A program made the translations under genes and the position numbers. The notes below the pieces were generated by a model, which had not been told where the DNA came from, did no database searches, and saw only the letters and a program-made list of their open reading frames with translations. This document shows, one piece after another, positions 16,274 to 25,775 of a DNA stretch of 64,000 nt. Each line of letters opens with the position of its first letter. Position 1 is the first letter of the stretch. Source of the DNA: Pseudosulfitobacter sp. DSM 107133 (GTDB lineage Bacteria; Pseudomonadota; Alphaproteobacteria; Rhodobacterales; Rhodobacteraceae); assembly GCF_022788695.1 (NCBI RefSeq), contig NZ_CP085154.1, positions 2,046,001 to 2,110,000 on the forward strand. Reading direction: 5' to 3'.

Positions 16274-17902
16274 ATGACAATCAAGACGATTTCGACTACA
16301 ATTTTCAATGACCAAAAACCCGGCACCTCGGGCCTGCGCAAAAAGACGCGCACCTTTATGGGGCCGCATTATCTGGAAAATTACGTCTCAGCGACGTTTA
16401 CGGCCATCGGCGGCGGCGCGGGCAAGTGTTTTGTGCTGGGTGGCGACGGGCGATTCTTCAACCGTCCGGCAATCCAGACCATCCTGAAAATGGCTGCTGC
16501 CCAAGGTGCTGCGCGTATCATCGTAGGGCAGGGCGGCTTGCTGTCGACGCCTGCCGCCTCGCATCTGATCCGGCTGAACGGGGCCGATGGCGGCTTCATC
16601 CTCTCGGCCAGCCACAACCCCGGCGGCATTGACGCGGATTTCGGGTTGAAGTTCAACGCAGCCAACGGCGGCCCCGCATCCGAAGCGCTGACGGCGCGCA
16701 TTCACGACGCGACGCTGGCGATCAAAAGCTATGACATTGCCGAAGTTGACGACATCAACCTGGACACCGTCGGCCAGACCCGGATCGGCACCATGGTGAT
16801 CGACGTTGTTGATCCCGTGGCCGATTACAGCGACCTGATGGCCAGCCTGTTTGACTTCGATGCCATTCGCGCGCTGTTCGCAGGCGGCTTTACCATGCGC
16901 TTTGACGCCATGCATGCGGTTACGGGGCCCTATGCGCACGCGATCCTTGAGGATACGCTGGGGGCCGCCAAAGGCACGGTTGTGAACGGTGTACCTTCCG
17001 AGGATTTCGGCAAAGGTCACCCTGATCCAAACCCGATCTGGGCCAAGGAACTGATGGATCTGATGATGTCGGAAGCTGCCCCGGACATGGGTGCCGCATC
17101 GGATGGCGACGGCGACCGCAATATGATTGTGGGCAAGGGGACATACATCACGCCTTCGGACAGTCTGGCCATGCTGGCGGCCAATGCGCATCTGGTACCG
17201 GCGTACAAGAACGGCATCGCAGGCATTGCACGCTCGATGCCCACCAGCGCCGCAGCAGACCGGGTGGCCGAAGCGCTTGGCATTCCATGCTTTGAAACGC
17301 CGACCGGATGGAAGTTTTTTGGCACATTGCTGGATGCCGGCCGCGTGACCATCTGCGGCGAAGAAAGTGCCGGCACCGGATCACATCATGTACGCGAAAA
17401 AGACGGGTTATGGGCGGTACTGCTGTGGCTGAACATTCTGGCGGCGCGCGGCAAAAGCGTGGCCGAGATCCAGGCTGACCACTGGCAGCGTTTCGGGCGC
17501 AACTATTATGCGCGCCACGACTATGAGGCGGTCGAAAGCGCACGCGCCGACAACATGATGGCCCATCTGCGTGCGCAACTGGACAGTCTGCCAGGGCAGC
17601 GCTTTGCCGGTTTGAACGTCACCAGGGCCGACGATTTTGCCTATACCGATCCGGTGGACGGGGCGACCAGTGCGGCGCAGGGCATTCGTCTGTTTTTTGA
17701 AGGCGGCGCGCGCGCCGTGTTCCGCCTGTCCGGCACAGGCACCGAGGGCGCCACGGTGCGCCTGTATCTGGAACAGTTCGTCAAGCAGAGCGATTATGCA
17801 GCTCCTGTCGAACAAGTGCTTGAGGCGGTGCGCGCGGCGGCCCTTGAAATCAGCGATTTGCCCAACCTGACGGGGCGGTCGCGCCCGGATGTGGAAACCT
17901 GA
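16274..17902 (+). CDS. pgm: Alpha-D-glucose phosphate-specific phosphoglucomutase
   Basis: 542-aa enzyme interconverting glucose 1-phosphate and glucose 6-phosphate, linking glycolysis to sugar-nucleotide, glycogen and polysaccharide synthesis. Visible landmarks: N-terminal KPGTSGLRKKT, the phosphoserine loop SASHNPGG (Ser113), the metal loop SDGDGDRN near 285, the sugar-binding GEESAGTGS near 360 and the phosphate-binding RLSGTGTEGA near 490. It is of the long, eukaryote-like pgm class found in rhizobia. Monocistronic: divergent to the ligase operon, with an IS element downstream. Confidence 0.95.
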   Translation: MTIKTISTTIFNDQKPGTSGLRKKTRTFMGPHYLENYVSATFTAIGGGAGKCFVLGGDGRFFNRPAIQTILKMAAAQGAARIIVGQGGLLSTPAASHLIRLNGADGGFILSASHNPGGIDADFGLKFNAANGGPASEALTARIHDATLAIKSYDIAEVDDINLDTVGQTRIGTMVIDVVDPVADYSDLMASLFDFDAIRALFAGGFTMRFDAMHAVTGPYAHAILEDTLGAAKGTVVNGVPSEDFGKGHPDPNPIWAKELMDLMMSEAAPDMGAASDGDGDRNMIVGKGTYITPSDSLAMLAANAHLVPAYKNGIAGIARSMPTSAAADRVAEALGIPCFETPTGWKFFGTLLDAGRVTICGEESAGTGSHHVREKDGLWAVLLWLNILAARGKSVAEIQADHWQRFGRNYYARHDYEAVESARADNMMAHLRAQLDSLPGQRFAGLNVTRADDFAYTDPVDGATSAAQGIRLFFEGGARAVFRLSGTGTEGATVRLYLEQFVKQSDYAAPVEQVLEAVRAAALEISDLPNLTGRSRPDVET

Positions 17903-17921
17903 GCGCACTTAGGAGACGCAT

Positions 17922-17996
17922 TTGAGGGTAGCGCGCACCATTCCCTTTAGATAACTCATTGTTTTATAACAAGAGTCTTACTTGAAGGTAGCGCGC
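17922..17996 (+). repeat. Pair of 15-bp direct repeats beside the IS element
   Basis: TTGAGGGTAGCGCGC at 17922-17936 and TTGAAGGTAGCGCGC at 17982-17996, exactly 60 bases apart, lie between pgm and the IS left end. Origin unknown; they are too far from the element to be its target duplication. Confidence 0.5.
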
Positions 17997-18003
17997 GCGC
18001 CTA

Positions 18004-19116
18004 TGTGAACTCACGGTGAAGTGCAGTTCTTGATATCTCGTTTTACTCCAACCGGTTCTGTATTTCCATCAGGTTGCTTTCAAAGACCTCAGCGGGCGTC
18101 CGGTAGCCAAGGCACTTGCGCGGCGTTGCGTTGAGGCGGTGGCAAATCGACCTCAAATATCGATTTGTCAGCGCCGTCGGTGCGGTTGATCTTGGCAGGT
18201 ATCGGCGCAGCCTGTTGTTCGTATTCTCAACAGTGCCTTTCTGATAGGGCGCTTGCGGGTCACAGAACCAGGCATCCGCACCGATCCCGGCCTTGAGATG
18301 CTTCCATGCCGAAAACTCGGTGCCGCGATCAAAGGTGATCGACTGGCGCGCGTCGGCGGGCAGGGGAGCCAACCCGTTGATCAGGGACTCCATGATCGGT
18401 TTGGATTGGCGGTCTTCATTACGCATCACGACGGCATAGCGGCTGACGCGCTCGACCAGTGACGTCACGTTTACCTTCCCATGCTCCTTGCGGAACATCA
18501 TCAAGTCGCACTCCCAATGGCCGAATTCCAGGCGTTCTGAGACGCGCTCAGGCCTGTGTGACAGGCTTTGAACGTCGAATATGTGGGTTCTGTTGTGCCT
18601 GCGGTAACCACGCGGCCGGCGGCGACGGCGATGCTCAGGGAGATGGCGGTAGAACTGTTCCTCGCGACCGTCTTTGGAATAGGCAAAGCGATAGATCGTC
18701 TCGTGGCTCACGCGGATCGGGTGCCGTTCGAGCCGCATCCGGCCGGCGATCTGTTCGGGGGACCAGCCAGCCTTCAGGCGGTCTTCGATCGCGGCTTTCA
18801 AATCAGGGTGAATGATCATCTTGCGATGGATCGCGCGGCGCTGCTCATATTTGTCCTGAGCGACGAGCGCGTGATACCCGTTTAGCTCAGGAAGTTCGTC
18901 GTCCGTGTACCGATTACGCTTAATGTCTCGGTAGATCGTGGACGGGTCGCGACCCAGTCGATCCGCGATCTCTGAAATCGGCATTTTGGCTTCAAGCCAC
19001 TTTGCAAGCTTGCGACGTTCGTCCAGCTTCAGGTGACAGTAGTGGGTTCCCATTCTTCATCCTCCGTGCAACTCTCTGTTTTAGTAAGGAATTTGCACTT
19101 CGTTTGTGAATCCACC
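18004..19116 (-). mobile_element. IS30-family insertion sequence
   Basis: About 1.1 kb element with one transposase gene and imperfect terminal inverted repeats. The left end reads GTGAACTCACGGTGAAGTGCA from 18005; the right end, read inward on the - strand from about 19115, is GTGGATTCACAAACGAAGTGC. The ends share GTG.A.TCAC and GAAGTGC. Exact boundaries and a short target duplication could not be fixed. It separates pgm from the phoB terminator and interrupts no recognisable gene. Confidence 0.8.
18043..19053 (-). CDS. IS30-family transposase
   Basis: 336-aa DDE transposase, apparently intact. The N-terminal helix-turn-helix (LDERRKLAKWLEAKMPISEI...GRDPSTIYRDIKRN) binds the ends. The catalytic core shows Asp in GHWECDLM, Asp in TFDRGTEFS and Glu in KGTVENTNNRLR, the IS30 DDE set, ending with LNATPRKCLGYRTPAEVF typical of the family. 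Length matches the usual 320-380 aa. No frameshift or stop is seen, so the element may be active. Confidence 0.95.
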   Translation of the reverse strand: MGTHYCHLKLDERRKLAKWLEAKMPISEIADRLGRDPSTIYRDIKRNRYTDDELPELNGYHALVAQDKYEQRRAIHRKMIIHPDLKAAIEDRLKAGWSPEQIAGRMRLERHPIRVSHETIYRFAYSKDGREEQFYRHLPEHRRRRRPRGYRRHNRTHIFDVQSLSHRPERVSERLEFGHWECDLMMFRKEHGKVNVTSLVERVSRYAVVMRNEDRQSKPIMESLINGLAPLPADARQSITFDRGTEFSAWKHLKAGIGADAWFCDPQAPYQKGTVENTNNRLRRYLPRSTAPTALTNRYLRSICHRLNATPRKCLGYRTPAEVFESNLMEIQNRLE

Positions 19117-19191
19117 CTACGGCACCACCTGAAACGTATAATCCATATTATGTTATATTATTCACACCATTACCCGGTCGACAAACCGGAT

Positions 19192-19225
19192 ACAGAAGCC
19201 GCGGGTGTTACCGCACGGCTTCTGT
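19192..19225 (-). terminator. phoB terminator
   Basis: Perfect 10-bp inverted repeat ACAGAAGCCG / CGGCTTCTGT, 14-base loop, starting 10 bases past the phoB stop in the direction of phoB transcription. It ends the pst-pho operon before the IS element. Confidence 0.65.
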
Positions 19226-19234
19226 CGTTTCTGC

Positions 19235-19924
19235 TTAGCCCAAGGCGTAGCCGGCACCGCGCACCGTGCGCACCGGATCGGTTCCACCTGTCACTGTCAG
19301 TGCTTTGCGCAGCCGCCCGATATGTACATCGACGGTGCGTGTATCGACATAGATGTCGCGCCCCCAGACACGGTCCAGCAGACTTTCGCGGCTCCAGACA
19401 CGTCCCGGTTTTTCCATGAACGTGCTGAGCAACCGGAATTCGGTTGGCCCCAGCTTCACTTCGGTTTCACCGCGCGTGACGCGATGGCGTTCGGCGTCCA
19501 GAATGATATCTTCATAATGCAACTGCACACCCACCGTCGCGGGTCGCACACGGCGCAGCTGGCTGCGCACACGGGCCATCAGTTCGATCATCGAATAGGG
19601 TTTGACCACATAATCGTCGGCACCCGTTTCCAGGCCCCGCACCTTGTCGACCTCTTCGGATCTCGCAGACAGCATTATCACTGGGATATCACGGGTTTCC
19701 GGCTTGATCTTCAACCTGCGACACACCTCGATCCCGCTCAGGTGCGGCATCATCCAGTCCAATACGATGATGTCCGGCGACGCCTCGTCGATCATCATCA
19801 TCGCATCTTCGCCATTGCCTGCCGAGACCACATCAAAGCCTTCGGCAGACAGGTTATAGACCAGAACTTCACGCTGTGCCGGTTCGTCCTCGACGACAAG
19901 CACACGCGGTTGATCGGCTGACAT
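19235..19924 (-). CDS. phoB: Phosphate regulon response regulator PhoB
   Basis: 229-aa OmpR-type regulator that, once phosphorylated by PhoR, activates phosphate-starvation genes at Pho boxes. The receiver domain (1-120) has acidic EDE near 12, the phosphoacceptor Asp56 in VLDWMMP and Lys in YVVKPYS. The winged-helix domain (130-229) has LGPTEFRLL, WGRDIYVDTRTVDVHIGRLRKAL and VRTVRGAGYAL. Last gene of pstSCAB-phoU-phoB; phoU ends 12 bases upstream. Confidence 0.95.
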   Translation of the reverse strand: MSADQPRVLVVEDEPAQREVLVYNLSAEGFDVVSAGNGEDAMMMIDEASPDIIVLDWMMPHLSGIEVCRRLKIKPETRDIPVIMLSARSEEVDKVRGLETGADDYVVKPYSMIELMARVRSQLRRVRPATVGVQLHYEDIILDAERHRVTRGETEVKLGPTEFRLLSTFMEKPGRVWSRESLLDRVWGRDIYVDTRTVDVHIGRLRKALTVTGGTDPVRTVRGAGYALG

Positions 19925-19936
19925 GATCCGGCCCCT

Positions 19937-20644
19937 TTACAGCGGTTGAACCGACGTGGTGTCGGCTTTGGAACGGTTTTCATCGGCATGCACGCCGGTG
20001 ACCAGATACACGGTCTGTTCGGCAATCGAGGTCACATGGTCGCCCATGCGCTCGACGTTCTTTGCAATGAAATGCAGGTGCATACAGGCGGTGATGTTGC
20101 GCGGATCTTCCATCATGAAGGTCAGGAATTCGCGGAACAGAGCGTTGTACATCTGGTCGACTTCCATATCGCGGTCGATCACGTCCTGCGCCAGTTCCGC
20201 GTCGCGGTTCACATAGGCGTCCAGCGCGTCCTTGAGCATCCGCTCGACCTCGCGCGCCATGCGGCGCAGCGCCCCTGCGCTGTCGCTGACCGGCGACAAC
20301 TGCGCCAGAACGCCGGTGCGCTTGGCCATGTTTTTTGCATAGTCGCCAATGCGTTCCAGGTTGGCGCTGATCTTGATCACGCTCAGGATCAGCCGCAGGT
20401 CCACCGCAATCGGCGCGCGCAAGGCGATGACGCGGGCGGCCTCTTCGTTGATGGTTTCTTCCAGCGCGTCGATCTTCTTGTCGGCCTTGCGGACCGCCTC
20501 GGCGCGTTCTTCGTCGCGGGTTTCAAGGCTGATCGCAGCCTCCAAAATCGCTTCTTCTACCAGTCCGCCCATTTTCATGATCTGCGCCTGAATGGTCTCC
20601 AGGTCGCGGTCAAAAACGGATGCAATGTGTTGATCTGACGACAT
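19937..20644 (-). CDS. phoU: Phosphate-specific transport system accessory protein PhoU
   Basis: 235-aa protein made of two three-helix PhoU repeats, each with the metal-binding E..GD motif (ERIGDYAKN near 97, ERMGDHVTS near 202). It restrains PhoR signalling when phosphate is sufficient and limits uptake by the Pst transporter. It follows pstB by 12 bases on the same strand, the usual order. Confidence 0.94.
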   Translation of the reverse strand: MSSDQHIASVFDRDLETIQAQIMKMGGLVEEAILEAAISLETRDEERAEAVRKADKKIDALEETINEEAARVIALRAPIAVDLRLILSVIKISANLERIGDYAKNMAKRTGVLAQLSPVSDSAGALRRMAREVERMLKDALDAYVNRDAELAQDVIDRDMEVDQMYNALFREFLTFMMEDPRNITACMHLHFIAKNVERMGDHVTSIAEQTVYLVTGVHADENRSKADTTSVQPL

Positions 20645-20656
20645 TATTACTGCTCC

Positions 20657-21451
20657 TCAGCCGATACGGCCAGTGATATAGCTTTCGGTGCGCGGGTCGG
20701 TCGGGTTGGTAAAGATCGTGCCCGTCTCGCCGTATTCGACAAGATTCCCAAGGTGAAAGAACGCGGTTTTCTGGCTGACGCGCGCGGCCTGCTGCATCGA
20801 GTGGGTGACGATCACCACCGAATAGTTCTGGCGCAATTCATCAATCAATTCCTCGACTTGCGCGGTGGCAATCGGGTCCAGCGCCGAGCATGGCTCGTCC
20901 ATCAGCAGCACTTCGGGTTCGGTCGCCACGGCGCGTGCGATGCACAGACGTTGTTGCTGGCCGCCCGAAAGACCGGTGCCGGGCGCATCCAGACGATCCT
21001 TGACCTCGTTCCAGATGGCCCCGCGCCGCAGGGCACGTTCAACGATGTCATCCAGGTCGGCCTTGTTCTTGGCCAGACCGTGAATGCGCGGACCGTAAGC
21101 CACGTTGTCATAGATCGACTTGGGGAACGGGTTCGGCTTTTGGAACACCATGCCCACCTTGGCCCGCAACTGCACCGGATCAACGCGCTTGTCATAGATG
21201 TCTTCGCCGTCGATCATGATGTCGCCCTGTACGCGGCACACATCAATTGTGTCGTTCATCCGGTTGATACAACGCAGGAAAGTCGACTTGCCGCAACCCG
21301 AAGGCCCGATGAATGCCGTGACGGTTTTGTCTTCAATGTCGACGTTCACGTCCTTGATGGCATGTGTGTCGCCATAATAGACCTGCACGTTGCGCGCACT
21401 GATTTTCAGTTTCTGGGTATCCACGGTTCTCTCCGCCATTAGATCTTTCAT
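20657..21451 (-). CDS. pstB: Phosphate ABC transporter ATP-binding protein PstB
   Basis: 264-aa ATPase powering phosphate import. Walker A is [11 protein letters not shown] near 52, the Q-loop follows in [11 protein letters not shown], the signature is [14 protein letters not shown] near 160 and Walker B is [13 protein letters not shown]. The switch His is in [10 protein letters not shown]. The start at 21451 is followed by an in-frame ATG at 21439; the first has AAAGGAA within reach. It lies 18 bases after pstA. Confidence 0.95.
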   Translation of the reverse strand: MKDLMAERTVDTQKLKISARNVQVYYGDTHAIKDVNVDIEDKTVTAFIGPSGCGKSTFLRCINRMNDTIDVCRVQGDIMIDGEDIYDKRVDPVQLRAKVGMVFQKPNPFPKSIYDNVAYGPRIHGLAKNKADLDDIVERALRRGAIWNEVKDRLDAPGTGLSGGQQQRLCIARAVATEPEVLLMDEPCSALDPIATAQVEELIDELRQNYSVVIVTHSMQQAARVSQKTAFFHLGNLVEYGETGTIFTNPTDPRTESYITGRIG

Positions 21452-21469
21452 TGGTCCATCGTTCCTTTC

Positions 21470-22813
21470 TTACCAACGCCGCTCGAAGCGCCGCCGCAGG
21501 ATGACCGCGATTGTGTTCATGGCCAGCAGGAAGACCAGCAGGATGATGATACCACCCCACGCGCGTTCATAAAACGCCGGGTCGGCCCGTTTGGCCCATT
21601 CGTAGATTTGCGCAGGCATGGCCGAGTTCGGAGACAGCAGCCCGCTGGCGATACCGTCGGGTGCGTTCGATGCGATAAAGCCCACCATACCGATCAGCAG
21701 CAGCGGTGCGGTTTCCCCCAGCGCCTGTGCCAGACCGATGATCGTGCCTGTCAGGATGCCGGGTGCAGCCAAGGGCAGCACATGGTGGAATACAGACTGC
21801 ATTTTCGACGCCCCTACCCCCAAAGCCGCATCTCGGATCGACGGCGGCACGGCTTTCAGCGACGCGCGGGTCGAAATGATGATCGTGGGCAGCGTCATCA
21901 AAGTCAGCACCAGACCGCCGACCAGCGGCGCTGATGTGGGCAGGTGCATATAGTTGATGAAAACCGCCAGACCCAGAATACCGAACACGATCGACGGCAC
22001 CGCTGCCAGGTTCGAAATGTTGACCTCGATGATGTCCGTGATCCAGTTCTTGGGCGCGAATTCTTCCAGATAGATACTGGCCGCAACCCCGATGGGCAGC
22101 GCCAGGACCAGCACCACCAACATCATGAAGAACGACCCGACCATCGCAACCCCCATGCCGGCCGCTTCGGGGCGTGCGTCTGACGCGTCCGCACCGGTGA
22201 TAAAGGACAGGTTGAACTTCTTCTTCAACGTGCCCATTTCTACAAGTTTATCCACAAAATCAAGCTGTTCAGAGCTGATATTCTTGTCGTTTGCAATGCT
22301 CTCCCGGCTGACGCGGCCCTTGAGATAACCATCAACACGGCTGGAGGCCAGAAAGTTGAACTGCACAACCTGTCCGACCATCTGCGGGTTTGCCAGAACA
22401 TAATCCCGCAGCTGCGCCGGTGCACCCTTGGACAGGATGTCGGCCATGTCGGCGGCCTGGATATCGCCGTCCATGCCGGTCTTTTCCACCATGTCTGCCA
22501 TCGCCGTTTTCAGCAGCGGCGCATAGCCAAAGGTCGAAACCTTCTTCATCTCTTCAATGTTGCGGTTGCCGTTCTTATCCAGCTTTGCCTCAAGCAAGGC
22601 CACATCCAGCGTCACGAACGTCTGGGTAAAGGCGCCTGTTCCGCGGCCAACGATGTTGACCAGCAGGATAGCCAGCATCAGCAGACCCACGGCAATTGCC
22701 GCAATGCCGTAGAACTTGAACCGTGTTTCGGCGGCGTTGCGTTTGCGGGTGCGGGCGTCGGCTTGCAAAAGCGAGCCGTGAACGTGCGGGGTGTCGGATG
22801 TCATGTCAGTCAT
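21470..22813 (-). CDS. pstA: Phosphate ABC transporter permease PstA
   Basis: 447-aa permease, about 150 residues longer than the enterobacterial protein. One membrane segment (about 37-57) is followed by a large periplasmic-looking region (60-215) of the DUF3333 type common in alphaproteobacterial PstA. The PstA core then has five membrane segments with the EAA-type loop ASLKAVPPSIRDAALGVGAS. Its start overlaps the pstC stop (TGATG). Confidence 0.93.
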   Translation of the reverse strand: MTDMTSDTPHVHGSLLQADARTRKRNAAETRFKFYGIAAIAVGLLMLAILLVNIVGRGTGAFTQTFVTLDVALLEAKLDKNGNRNIEEMKKVSTFGYAPLLKTAMADMVEKTGMDGDIQAADMADILSKGAPAQLRDYVLANPQMVGQVVQFNFLASSRVDGYLKGRVSRESIANDKNISSEQLDFVDKLVEMGTLKKKFNLSFITGADASDARPEAAGMGVAMVGSFFMMLVVLVLALPIGVAASIYLEEFAPKNWITDIIEVNISNLAAVPSIVFGILGLAVFINYMHLPTSAPLVGGLVLTLMTLPTIIISTRASLKAVPPSIRDAALGVGASKMQSVFHHVLPLAAPGILTGTIIGLAQALGETAPLLLIGMVGFIASNAPDGIASGLLSPNSAMPAQIYEWAKRADPAFYERAWGGIIILLVFLLAMNTIAVILRRRFERRW

Positions 22814-24324
22814 CAGTCATACTGCTCGCGGTATTTGCGCACGATATAAAGCGCGATCACATTCAGCCCCAGGGTCAGGACAAACAGGGTCAGACCCAAG
22901 GCAAAGGCCACCAGCGTTTCGGGGCTGGCAAAGTTGGTGTCGCCCGTCAACTGGCTGACGATACGGGTGGTGATGGTGGTCATCGCCTCAAGCGGGTTGG
23001 CCGAAATCTTGGCAATGGCCCCTGCCCCCAGCACCACGATCATGGTTTCGCCAATGGCGCGGCTGGCAGCCAGCAGAATGGCACCGACGATGCCGGGAAG
23101 CGCGGCGGGCAGCACCACCTGACGGATGGTTTCGGAATGCGTGGCACCAAGGCCCAGCGAGCCGTCGCGCATCGCCTGCGGCACCGCGTTGATGATGTCA
23201 TCGGACAGCGAGCTGACAAAAGGGATCAACATGATGCCCATCACCAGACCGGCGGTCAGCACCGATGTGGCCCCGCTCATCCATTCGACACCCAACAGCC
23301 CCTCTTCGCCGCGGCCAAAAATCTTGACCAATGCGGGGCCAACCGTCAGCAAGGCAAACAGACCGTAGACGATTGTGGGAATACCGGCGAGGATTTCCAA
23401 CAGCGGCTTGGCTGCGCTGCGCACCTTGGGGCCTGCGTATTCGCTGAGGTAGATGGCCGAGAACAGCCCGATGGGCACGGCCACCAGAAGCGCGATGATC
23501 GAGATATACAGCGTGCCCCACAAGAGCGGCAGGATCGACAGGTCGCTGTCACCGCGAAAGTTCGGGGCCCATGTGCTGCCAAAGAAAAAGTCGGTCCAGG
23601 AATGCAGGCGGAAGAAGTTGATCGATTCAAACAGCATCGACAATACGATGCCCACCGTGGTCAGGATCGCGATGCTGGCCGACAGGATCAGCAGCGCCAG
23701 AATGCCCTTTTCCACCACGTTGCGTGCGCGGAAATCAGCGGTGGCCAGACGCAGCGACAGCACAAACGCCAGCAGCGCGATCACCGAGACCAGAACCGTC
23801 ATCCAGAAGCGGCCCGTAGAGGATTGTGCGCGATACATCTGGGCCGCGTCCAGAACCGGTTGTTCTACGACCGACCCCAGCGCCACGCCTTCGGCGGCCA
23901 AGGTGGCGCGCAGATCGGTGGTGCTTGCATCCAATGTGGCCGCGCGGTCTGCGTCCATCACACCACGCTGCACGATCACGTCCAGACCGTCGGCCAGCCG
24001 ACGTACATCGCTCATCACCAACCCGCGTGACGAGCCTTCGGCAATTGCGCTGTCGGGGATTGTCTTGAACACGGCACTGTCGATCATCATCGGTTGCGCC
24101 AAAAGCCAGATGACCAGAACGCCCAATGCGGGCACTGCGGTCATCATGGCGGCGTTCCAGCCGTAATAGTTTGGCAGTGAGTGAAGGTTGCGGCGGTCGC
24201 CACCACCAGAGGCTATCGCGCGGCTGCGGGCCATATAGAACCCCAAGGCAGACAGCCCCAGCACCACAATGACCATCAAACCGGCAGTGCTGCCACCGAT
24301 GAGGTCGTTAATAAGATCGGACAT
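22813..24324 (-). CDS. pstC: Phosphate ABC transporter permease PstC
   Basis: 503-aa permease forming the phosphate channel with PstA. It too is longer than the E. coli protein: two early membrane segments (13-32, 55-75), a soluble insert (80-165), then the six-segment PstC core with LSEYAGPKVRSAAKPLLEIL and the EAA loop MRDGSLGLGATHSETIRQV. GGGGGATAGAGA precedes the start. A hairpin lies between it and pstS. Confidence 0.93.
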   Translation of the reverse strand: MSDLINDLIGGSTAGLMVIVVLGLSALGFYMARSRAIASGGGDRRNLHSLPNYYGWNAAMMTAVPALGVLVIWLLAQPMMIDSAVFKTIPDSAIAEGSSRGLVMSDVRRLADGLDVIVQRGVMDADRAATLDASTTDLRATLAAEGVALGSVVEQPVLDAAQMYRAQSSTGRFWMTVLVSVIALLAFVLSLRLATADFRARNVVEKGILALLILSASIAILTTVGIVLSMLFESINFFRLHSWTDFFFGSTWAPNFRGDSDLSILPLLWGTLYISIIALLVAVPIGLFSAIYLSEYAGPKVRSAAKPLLEILAGIPTIVYGLFALLTVGPALVKIFGRGEEGLLGVEWMSGATSVLTAGLVMGIMLIPFVSSLSDDIINAVPQAMRDGSLGLGATHSETIRQVVLPAALPGIVGAILLAASRAIGETMIVVLGAGAIAKISANPLEAMTTITTRIVSQLTGDTNFASPETLVAFALGLTLFVLTLGLNVIALYIVRKYREQYD

Positions 24325-24402
24325 TCTCTATCCCCCGGCGGGTGGGCCATTGCACACCCAAATCGTCATTTGTCTTGATGCGTCTCAAGACGGGATTGAT
24401 GA

Positions 24403-24429
24403 AAGGCGGCGCTTTGGCTGCGCCGCCTT
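24403..24429 (-). terminator. Hairpin between pstS and pstC
   Basis: Perfect 10-bp inverted repeat AAGGCGGCGC / GCGCCGCCTT, 7-base loop, in the pstS-pstC gap, followed on the - strand by TTTCATC. Likely a partial terminator that keeps PstS more abundant than the permease. Confidence 0.7.
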
Positions 24430-24448
24430 CCTGTTGTTCAATCGCAGA

Positions 24449-25489
24449 TCAGGACGCGCCGCCCATGACGACTTCGTCGGCAACCACGGCTTGGGTTTTC
24501 GACAGTTCGGGATCAGCCACCAGACCGTAAGCAGCCAGTGGGCCGTCGGGGCCTGCAATCTCGTCAGCGACAAAGAATTCAGCGTATTCTTTCAGGCCGG
24601 GGATCACGCCGATGTGCGCTTTCTTGACGTAGAAGAACAGCGGACGCGACACGGGGTATTCGCCGGTCGAGATGCTTTCGGTCGAAGGTGTCACACCCGA
24701 CATGGTTGCCACTTGCAGCTTGTCGGTGTTGTTTTCGTAGAAGGCCAGACCGAACACGCCGATGCCGTCCGCATTGCTTTCGATGCGGGCCAGTGTTTCG
24801 GTATAGTCACCGTCGATGTCGACCGACTTGCCATCTGTGCGCAGCGAGATACAGGCCTTTTCAGCGGCTTTCTTGTCGTCGCCGTTGGCAGCTTTGAACG
24901 CTTCGAAATCACCGGTTTCTTCGCAGCCTGCGAGGATCACTTTTTCTTCGAACACTTCACGCGTGCCGTGTTTGGTGCCGGGAATAAAGGCCTGGATCGG
25001 CTGGGCGGGGAACGCGGGGTTCACCTGATCCCATGTGGTGTAGGGGTTGTCGACCAGCGCGCCGTCTACAACGACTTTGTCGGACAGGGCCTTGTACCAG
25101 TCTGTCGGCGTGAACTCAAAGCTCTTGCCGTTGATGTCGCTGGCGAAAACAATGCCGTCATAACCGATCTGGACTTCGATGATGTCGGTCACGCCATTGG
25201 CGGCGCAGGCTTCGACTTCGCTGTCCTTGATCTTGCGCGAGGCGTTGGCCACGTCGATGGTGTTTTCGCCCACGCCTTCACAAAAGCGTTTCAGGCCGGC
25301 GGACGAGCCGCCCGATTCCACAACAGGTGTCGGGAAGTCAAAGTTTTCGCCAAAGGCTTCGGCCACAATCGAGGCATAGGGCAGAACGGTCGAAGAACCG
25401 GCCACTTGAACCTGGTCACGGGCGGCAGCAGCACCGGCAGCGACAGCCGCGATGGCGAATGTGGAAGTTGCAAGTTTTACAAAGGACAT
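24449..25489 (-). CDS. pstS: Phosphate ABC transporter substrate-binding protein PstS
   Basis: 346-aa periplasmic phosphate-binding protein. Signal peptide at 1-23 ends near AAA-RDQ, followed by VQVAGSSTVLPYASIV and ESGGSSAGLKRFCEG, whose Ser and Gly residues form the phosphate pocket, and IDVANASRKIK. The ATG at 25489 has AGGAGA upstream; a further in-frame start 45 bases up would spoil the signal peptide. A three-unit Pho box lies about 85 bases upstream. Confidence 0.94.
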   Translation of the reverse strand: MSFVKLATSTFAIAAVAAGAAAARDQVQVAGSSTVLPYASIVAEAFGENFDFPTPVVESGGSSAGLKRFCEGVGENTIDVANASRKIKDSEVEACAANGVTDIIEVQIGYDGIVFASDINGKSFEFTPTDWYKALSDKVVVDGALVDNPYTTWDQVNPAFPAQPIQAFIPGTKHGTREVFEEKVILAGCEETGDFEAFKAANGDDKKAAEKACISLRTDGKSVDIDGDYTETLARIESNADGIGVFGLAFYENNTDKLQVATMSGVTPSTESISTGEYPVSRPLFFYVKKAHIGVIPGLKEYAEFFVADEIAGPDGPLAAYGLVADPELSKTQAVVADEVVMGGAS

Positions 25490-25573
25490 TTCAGTCTCCT
25501 GTTTGCGTGTTTCATAGTCGTGGAGCACCCCCATTGGCGTCCTTGCCGCCGACCTAGGCCCCGGACGCTATGC

Positions 25574-25606
25574 TTTTGTGACAGTTGCGTAACGGTTTTA
25601 TGACAA
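25574..25606 (-). promoter_or_regulatory. Pho box, three 11-bp units, upstream of pstS
   Basis: Read on the - strand, three consecutive 11-bp units: TTGTCATAAAA, CCGTTACGCAA and CTGTCACAAAA. Each is a CTGTCAC-like heptamer plus a 4-base AT-rich spacer, the layout of PhoB binding sites. CATAGC just downstream could serve as -10. Two units make a minimal box; three suggest cooperative PhoB binding at the pst promoter. Confidence 0.85.
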
Positions 25607-25775
25607 CCGGCAGGAAAGCGGGATTTGCGTGCGTTTTTTTAAGGGATTGGGGTTTTGGGCAGGACAATTCCAGGTCTGTCCATACTTCACCAAAGCCCGG
25701 CATCGCGATGCACAGCACCGTCGGCCTTTCGGTGTGCGCAAAGTGAACGGCTGTCGGCAACACATTTATCACCGG

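Noticed and set aside
22723..24030. 435-aa + strand frame opposite pstA/pstC
   Set aside because: Gln/His/Arg-rich, no domain, overlaps two certain membrane-protein genes.
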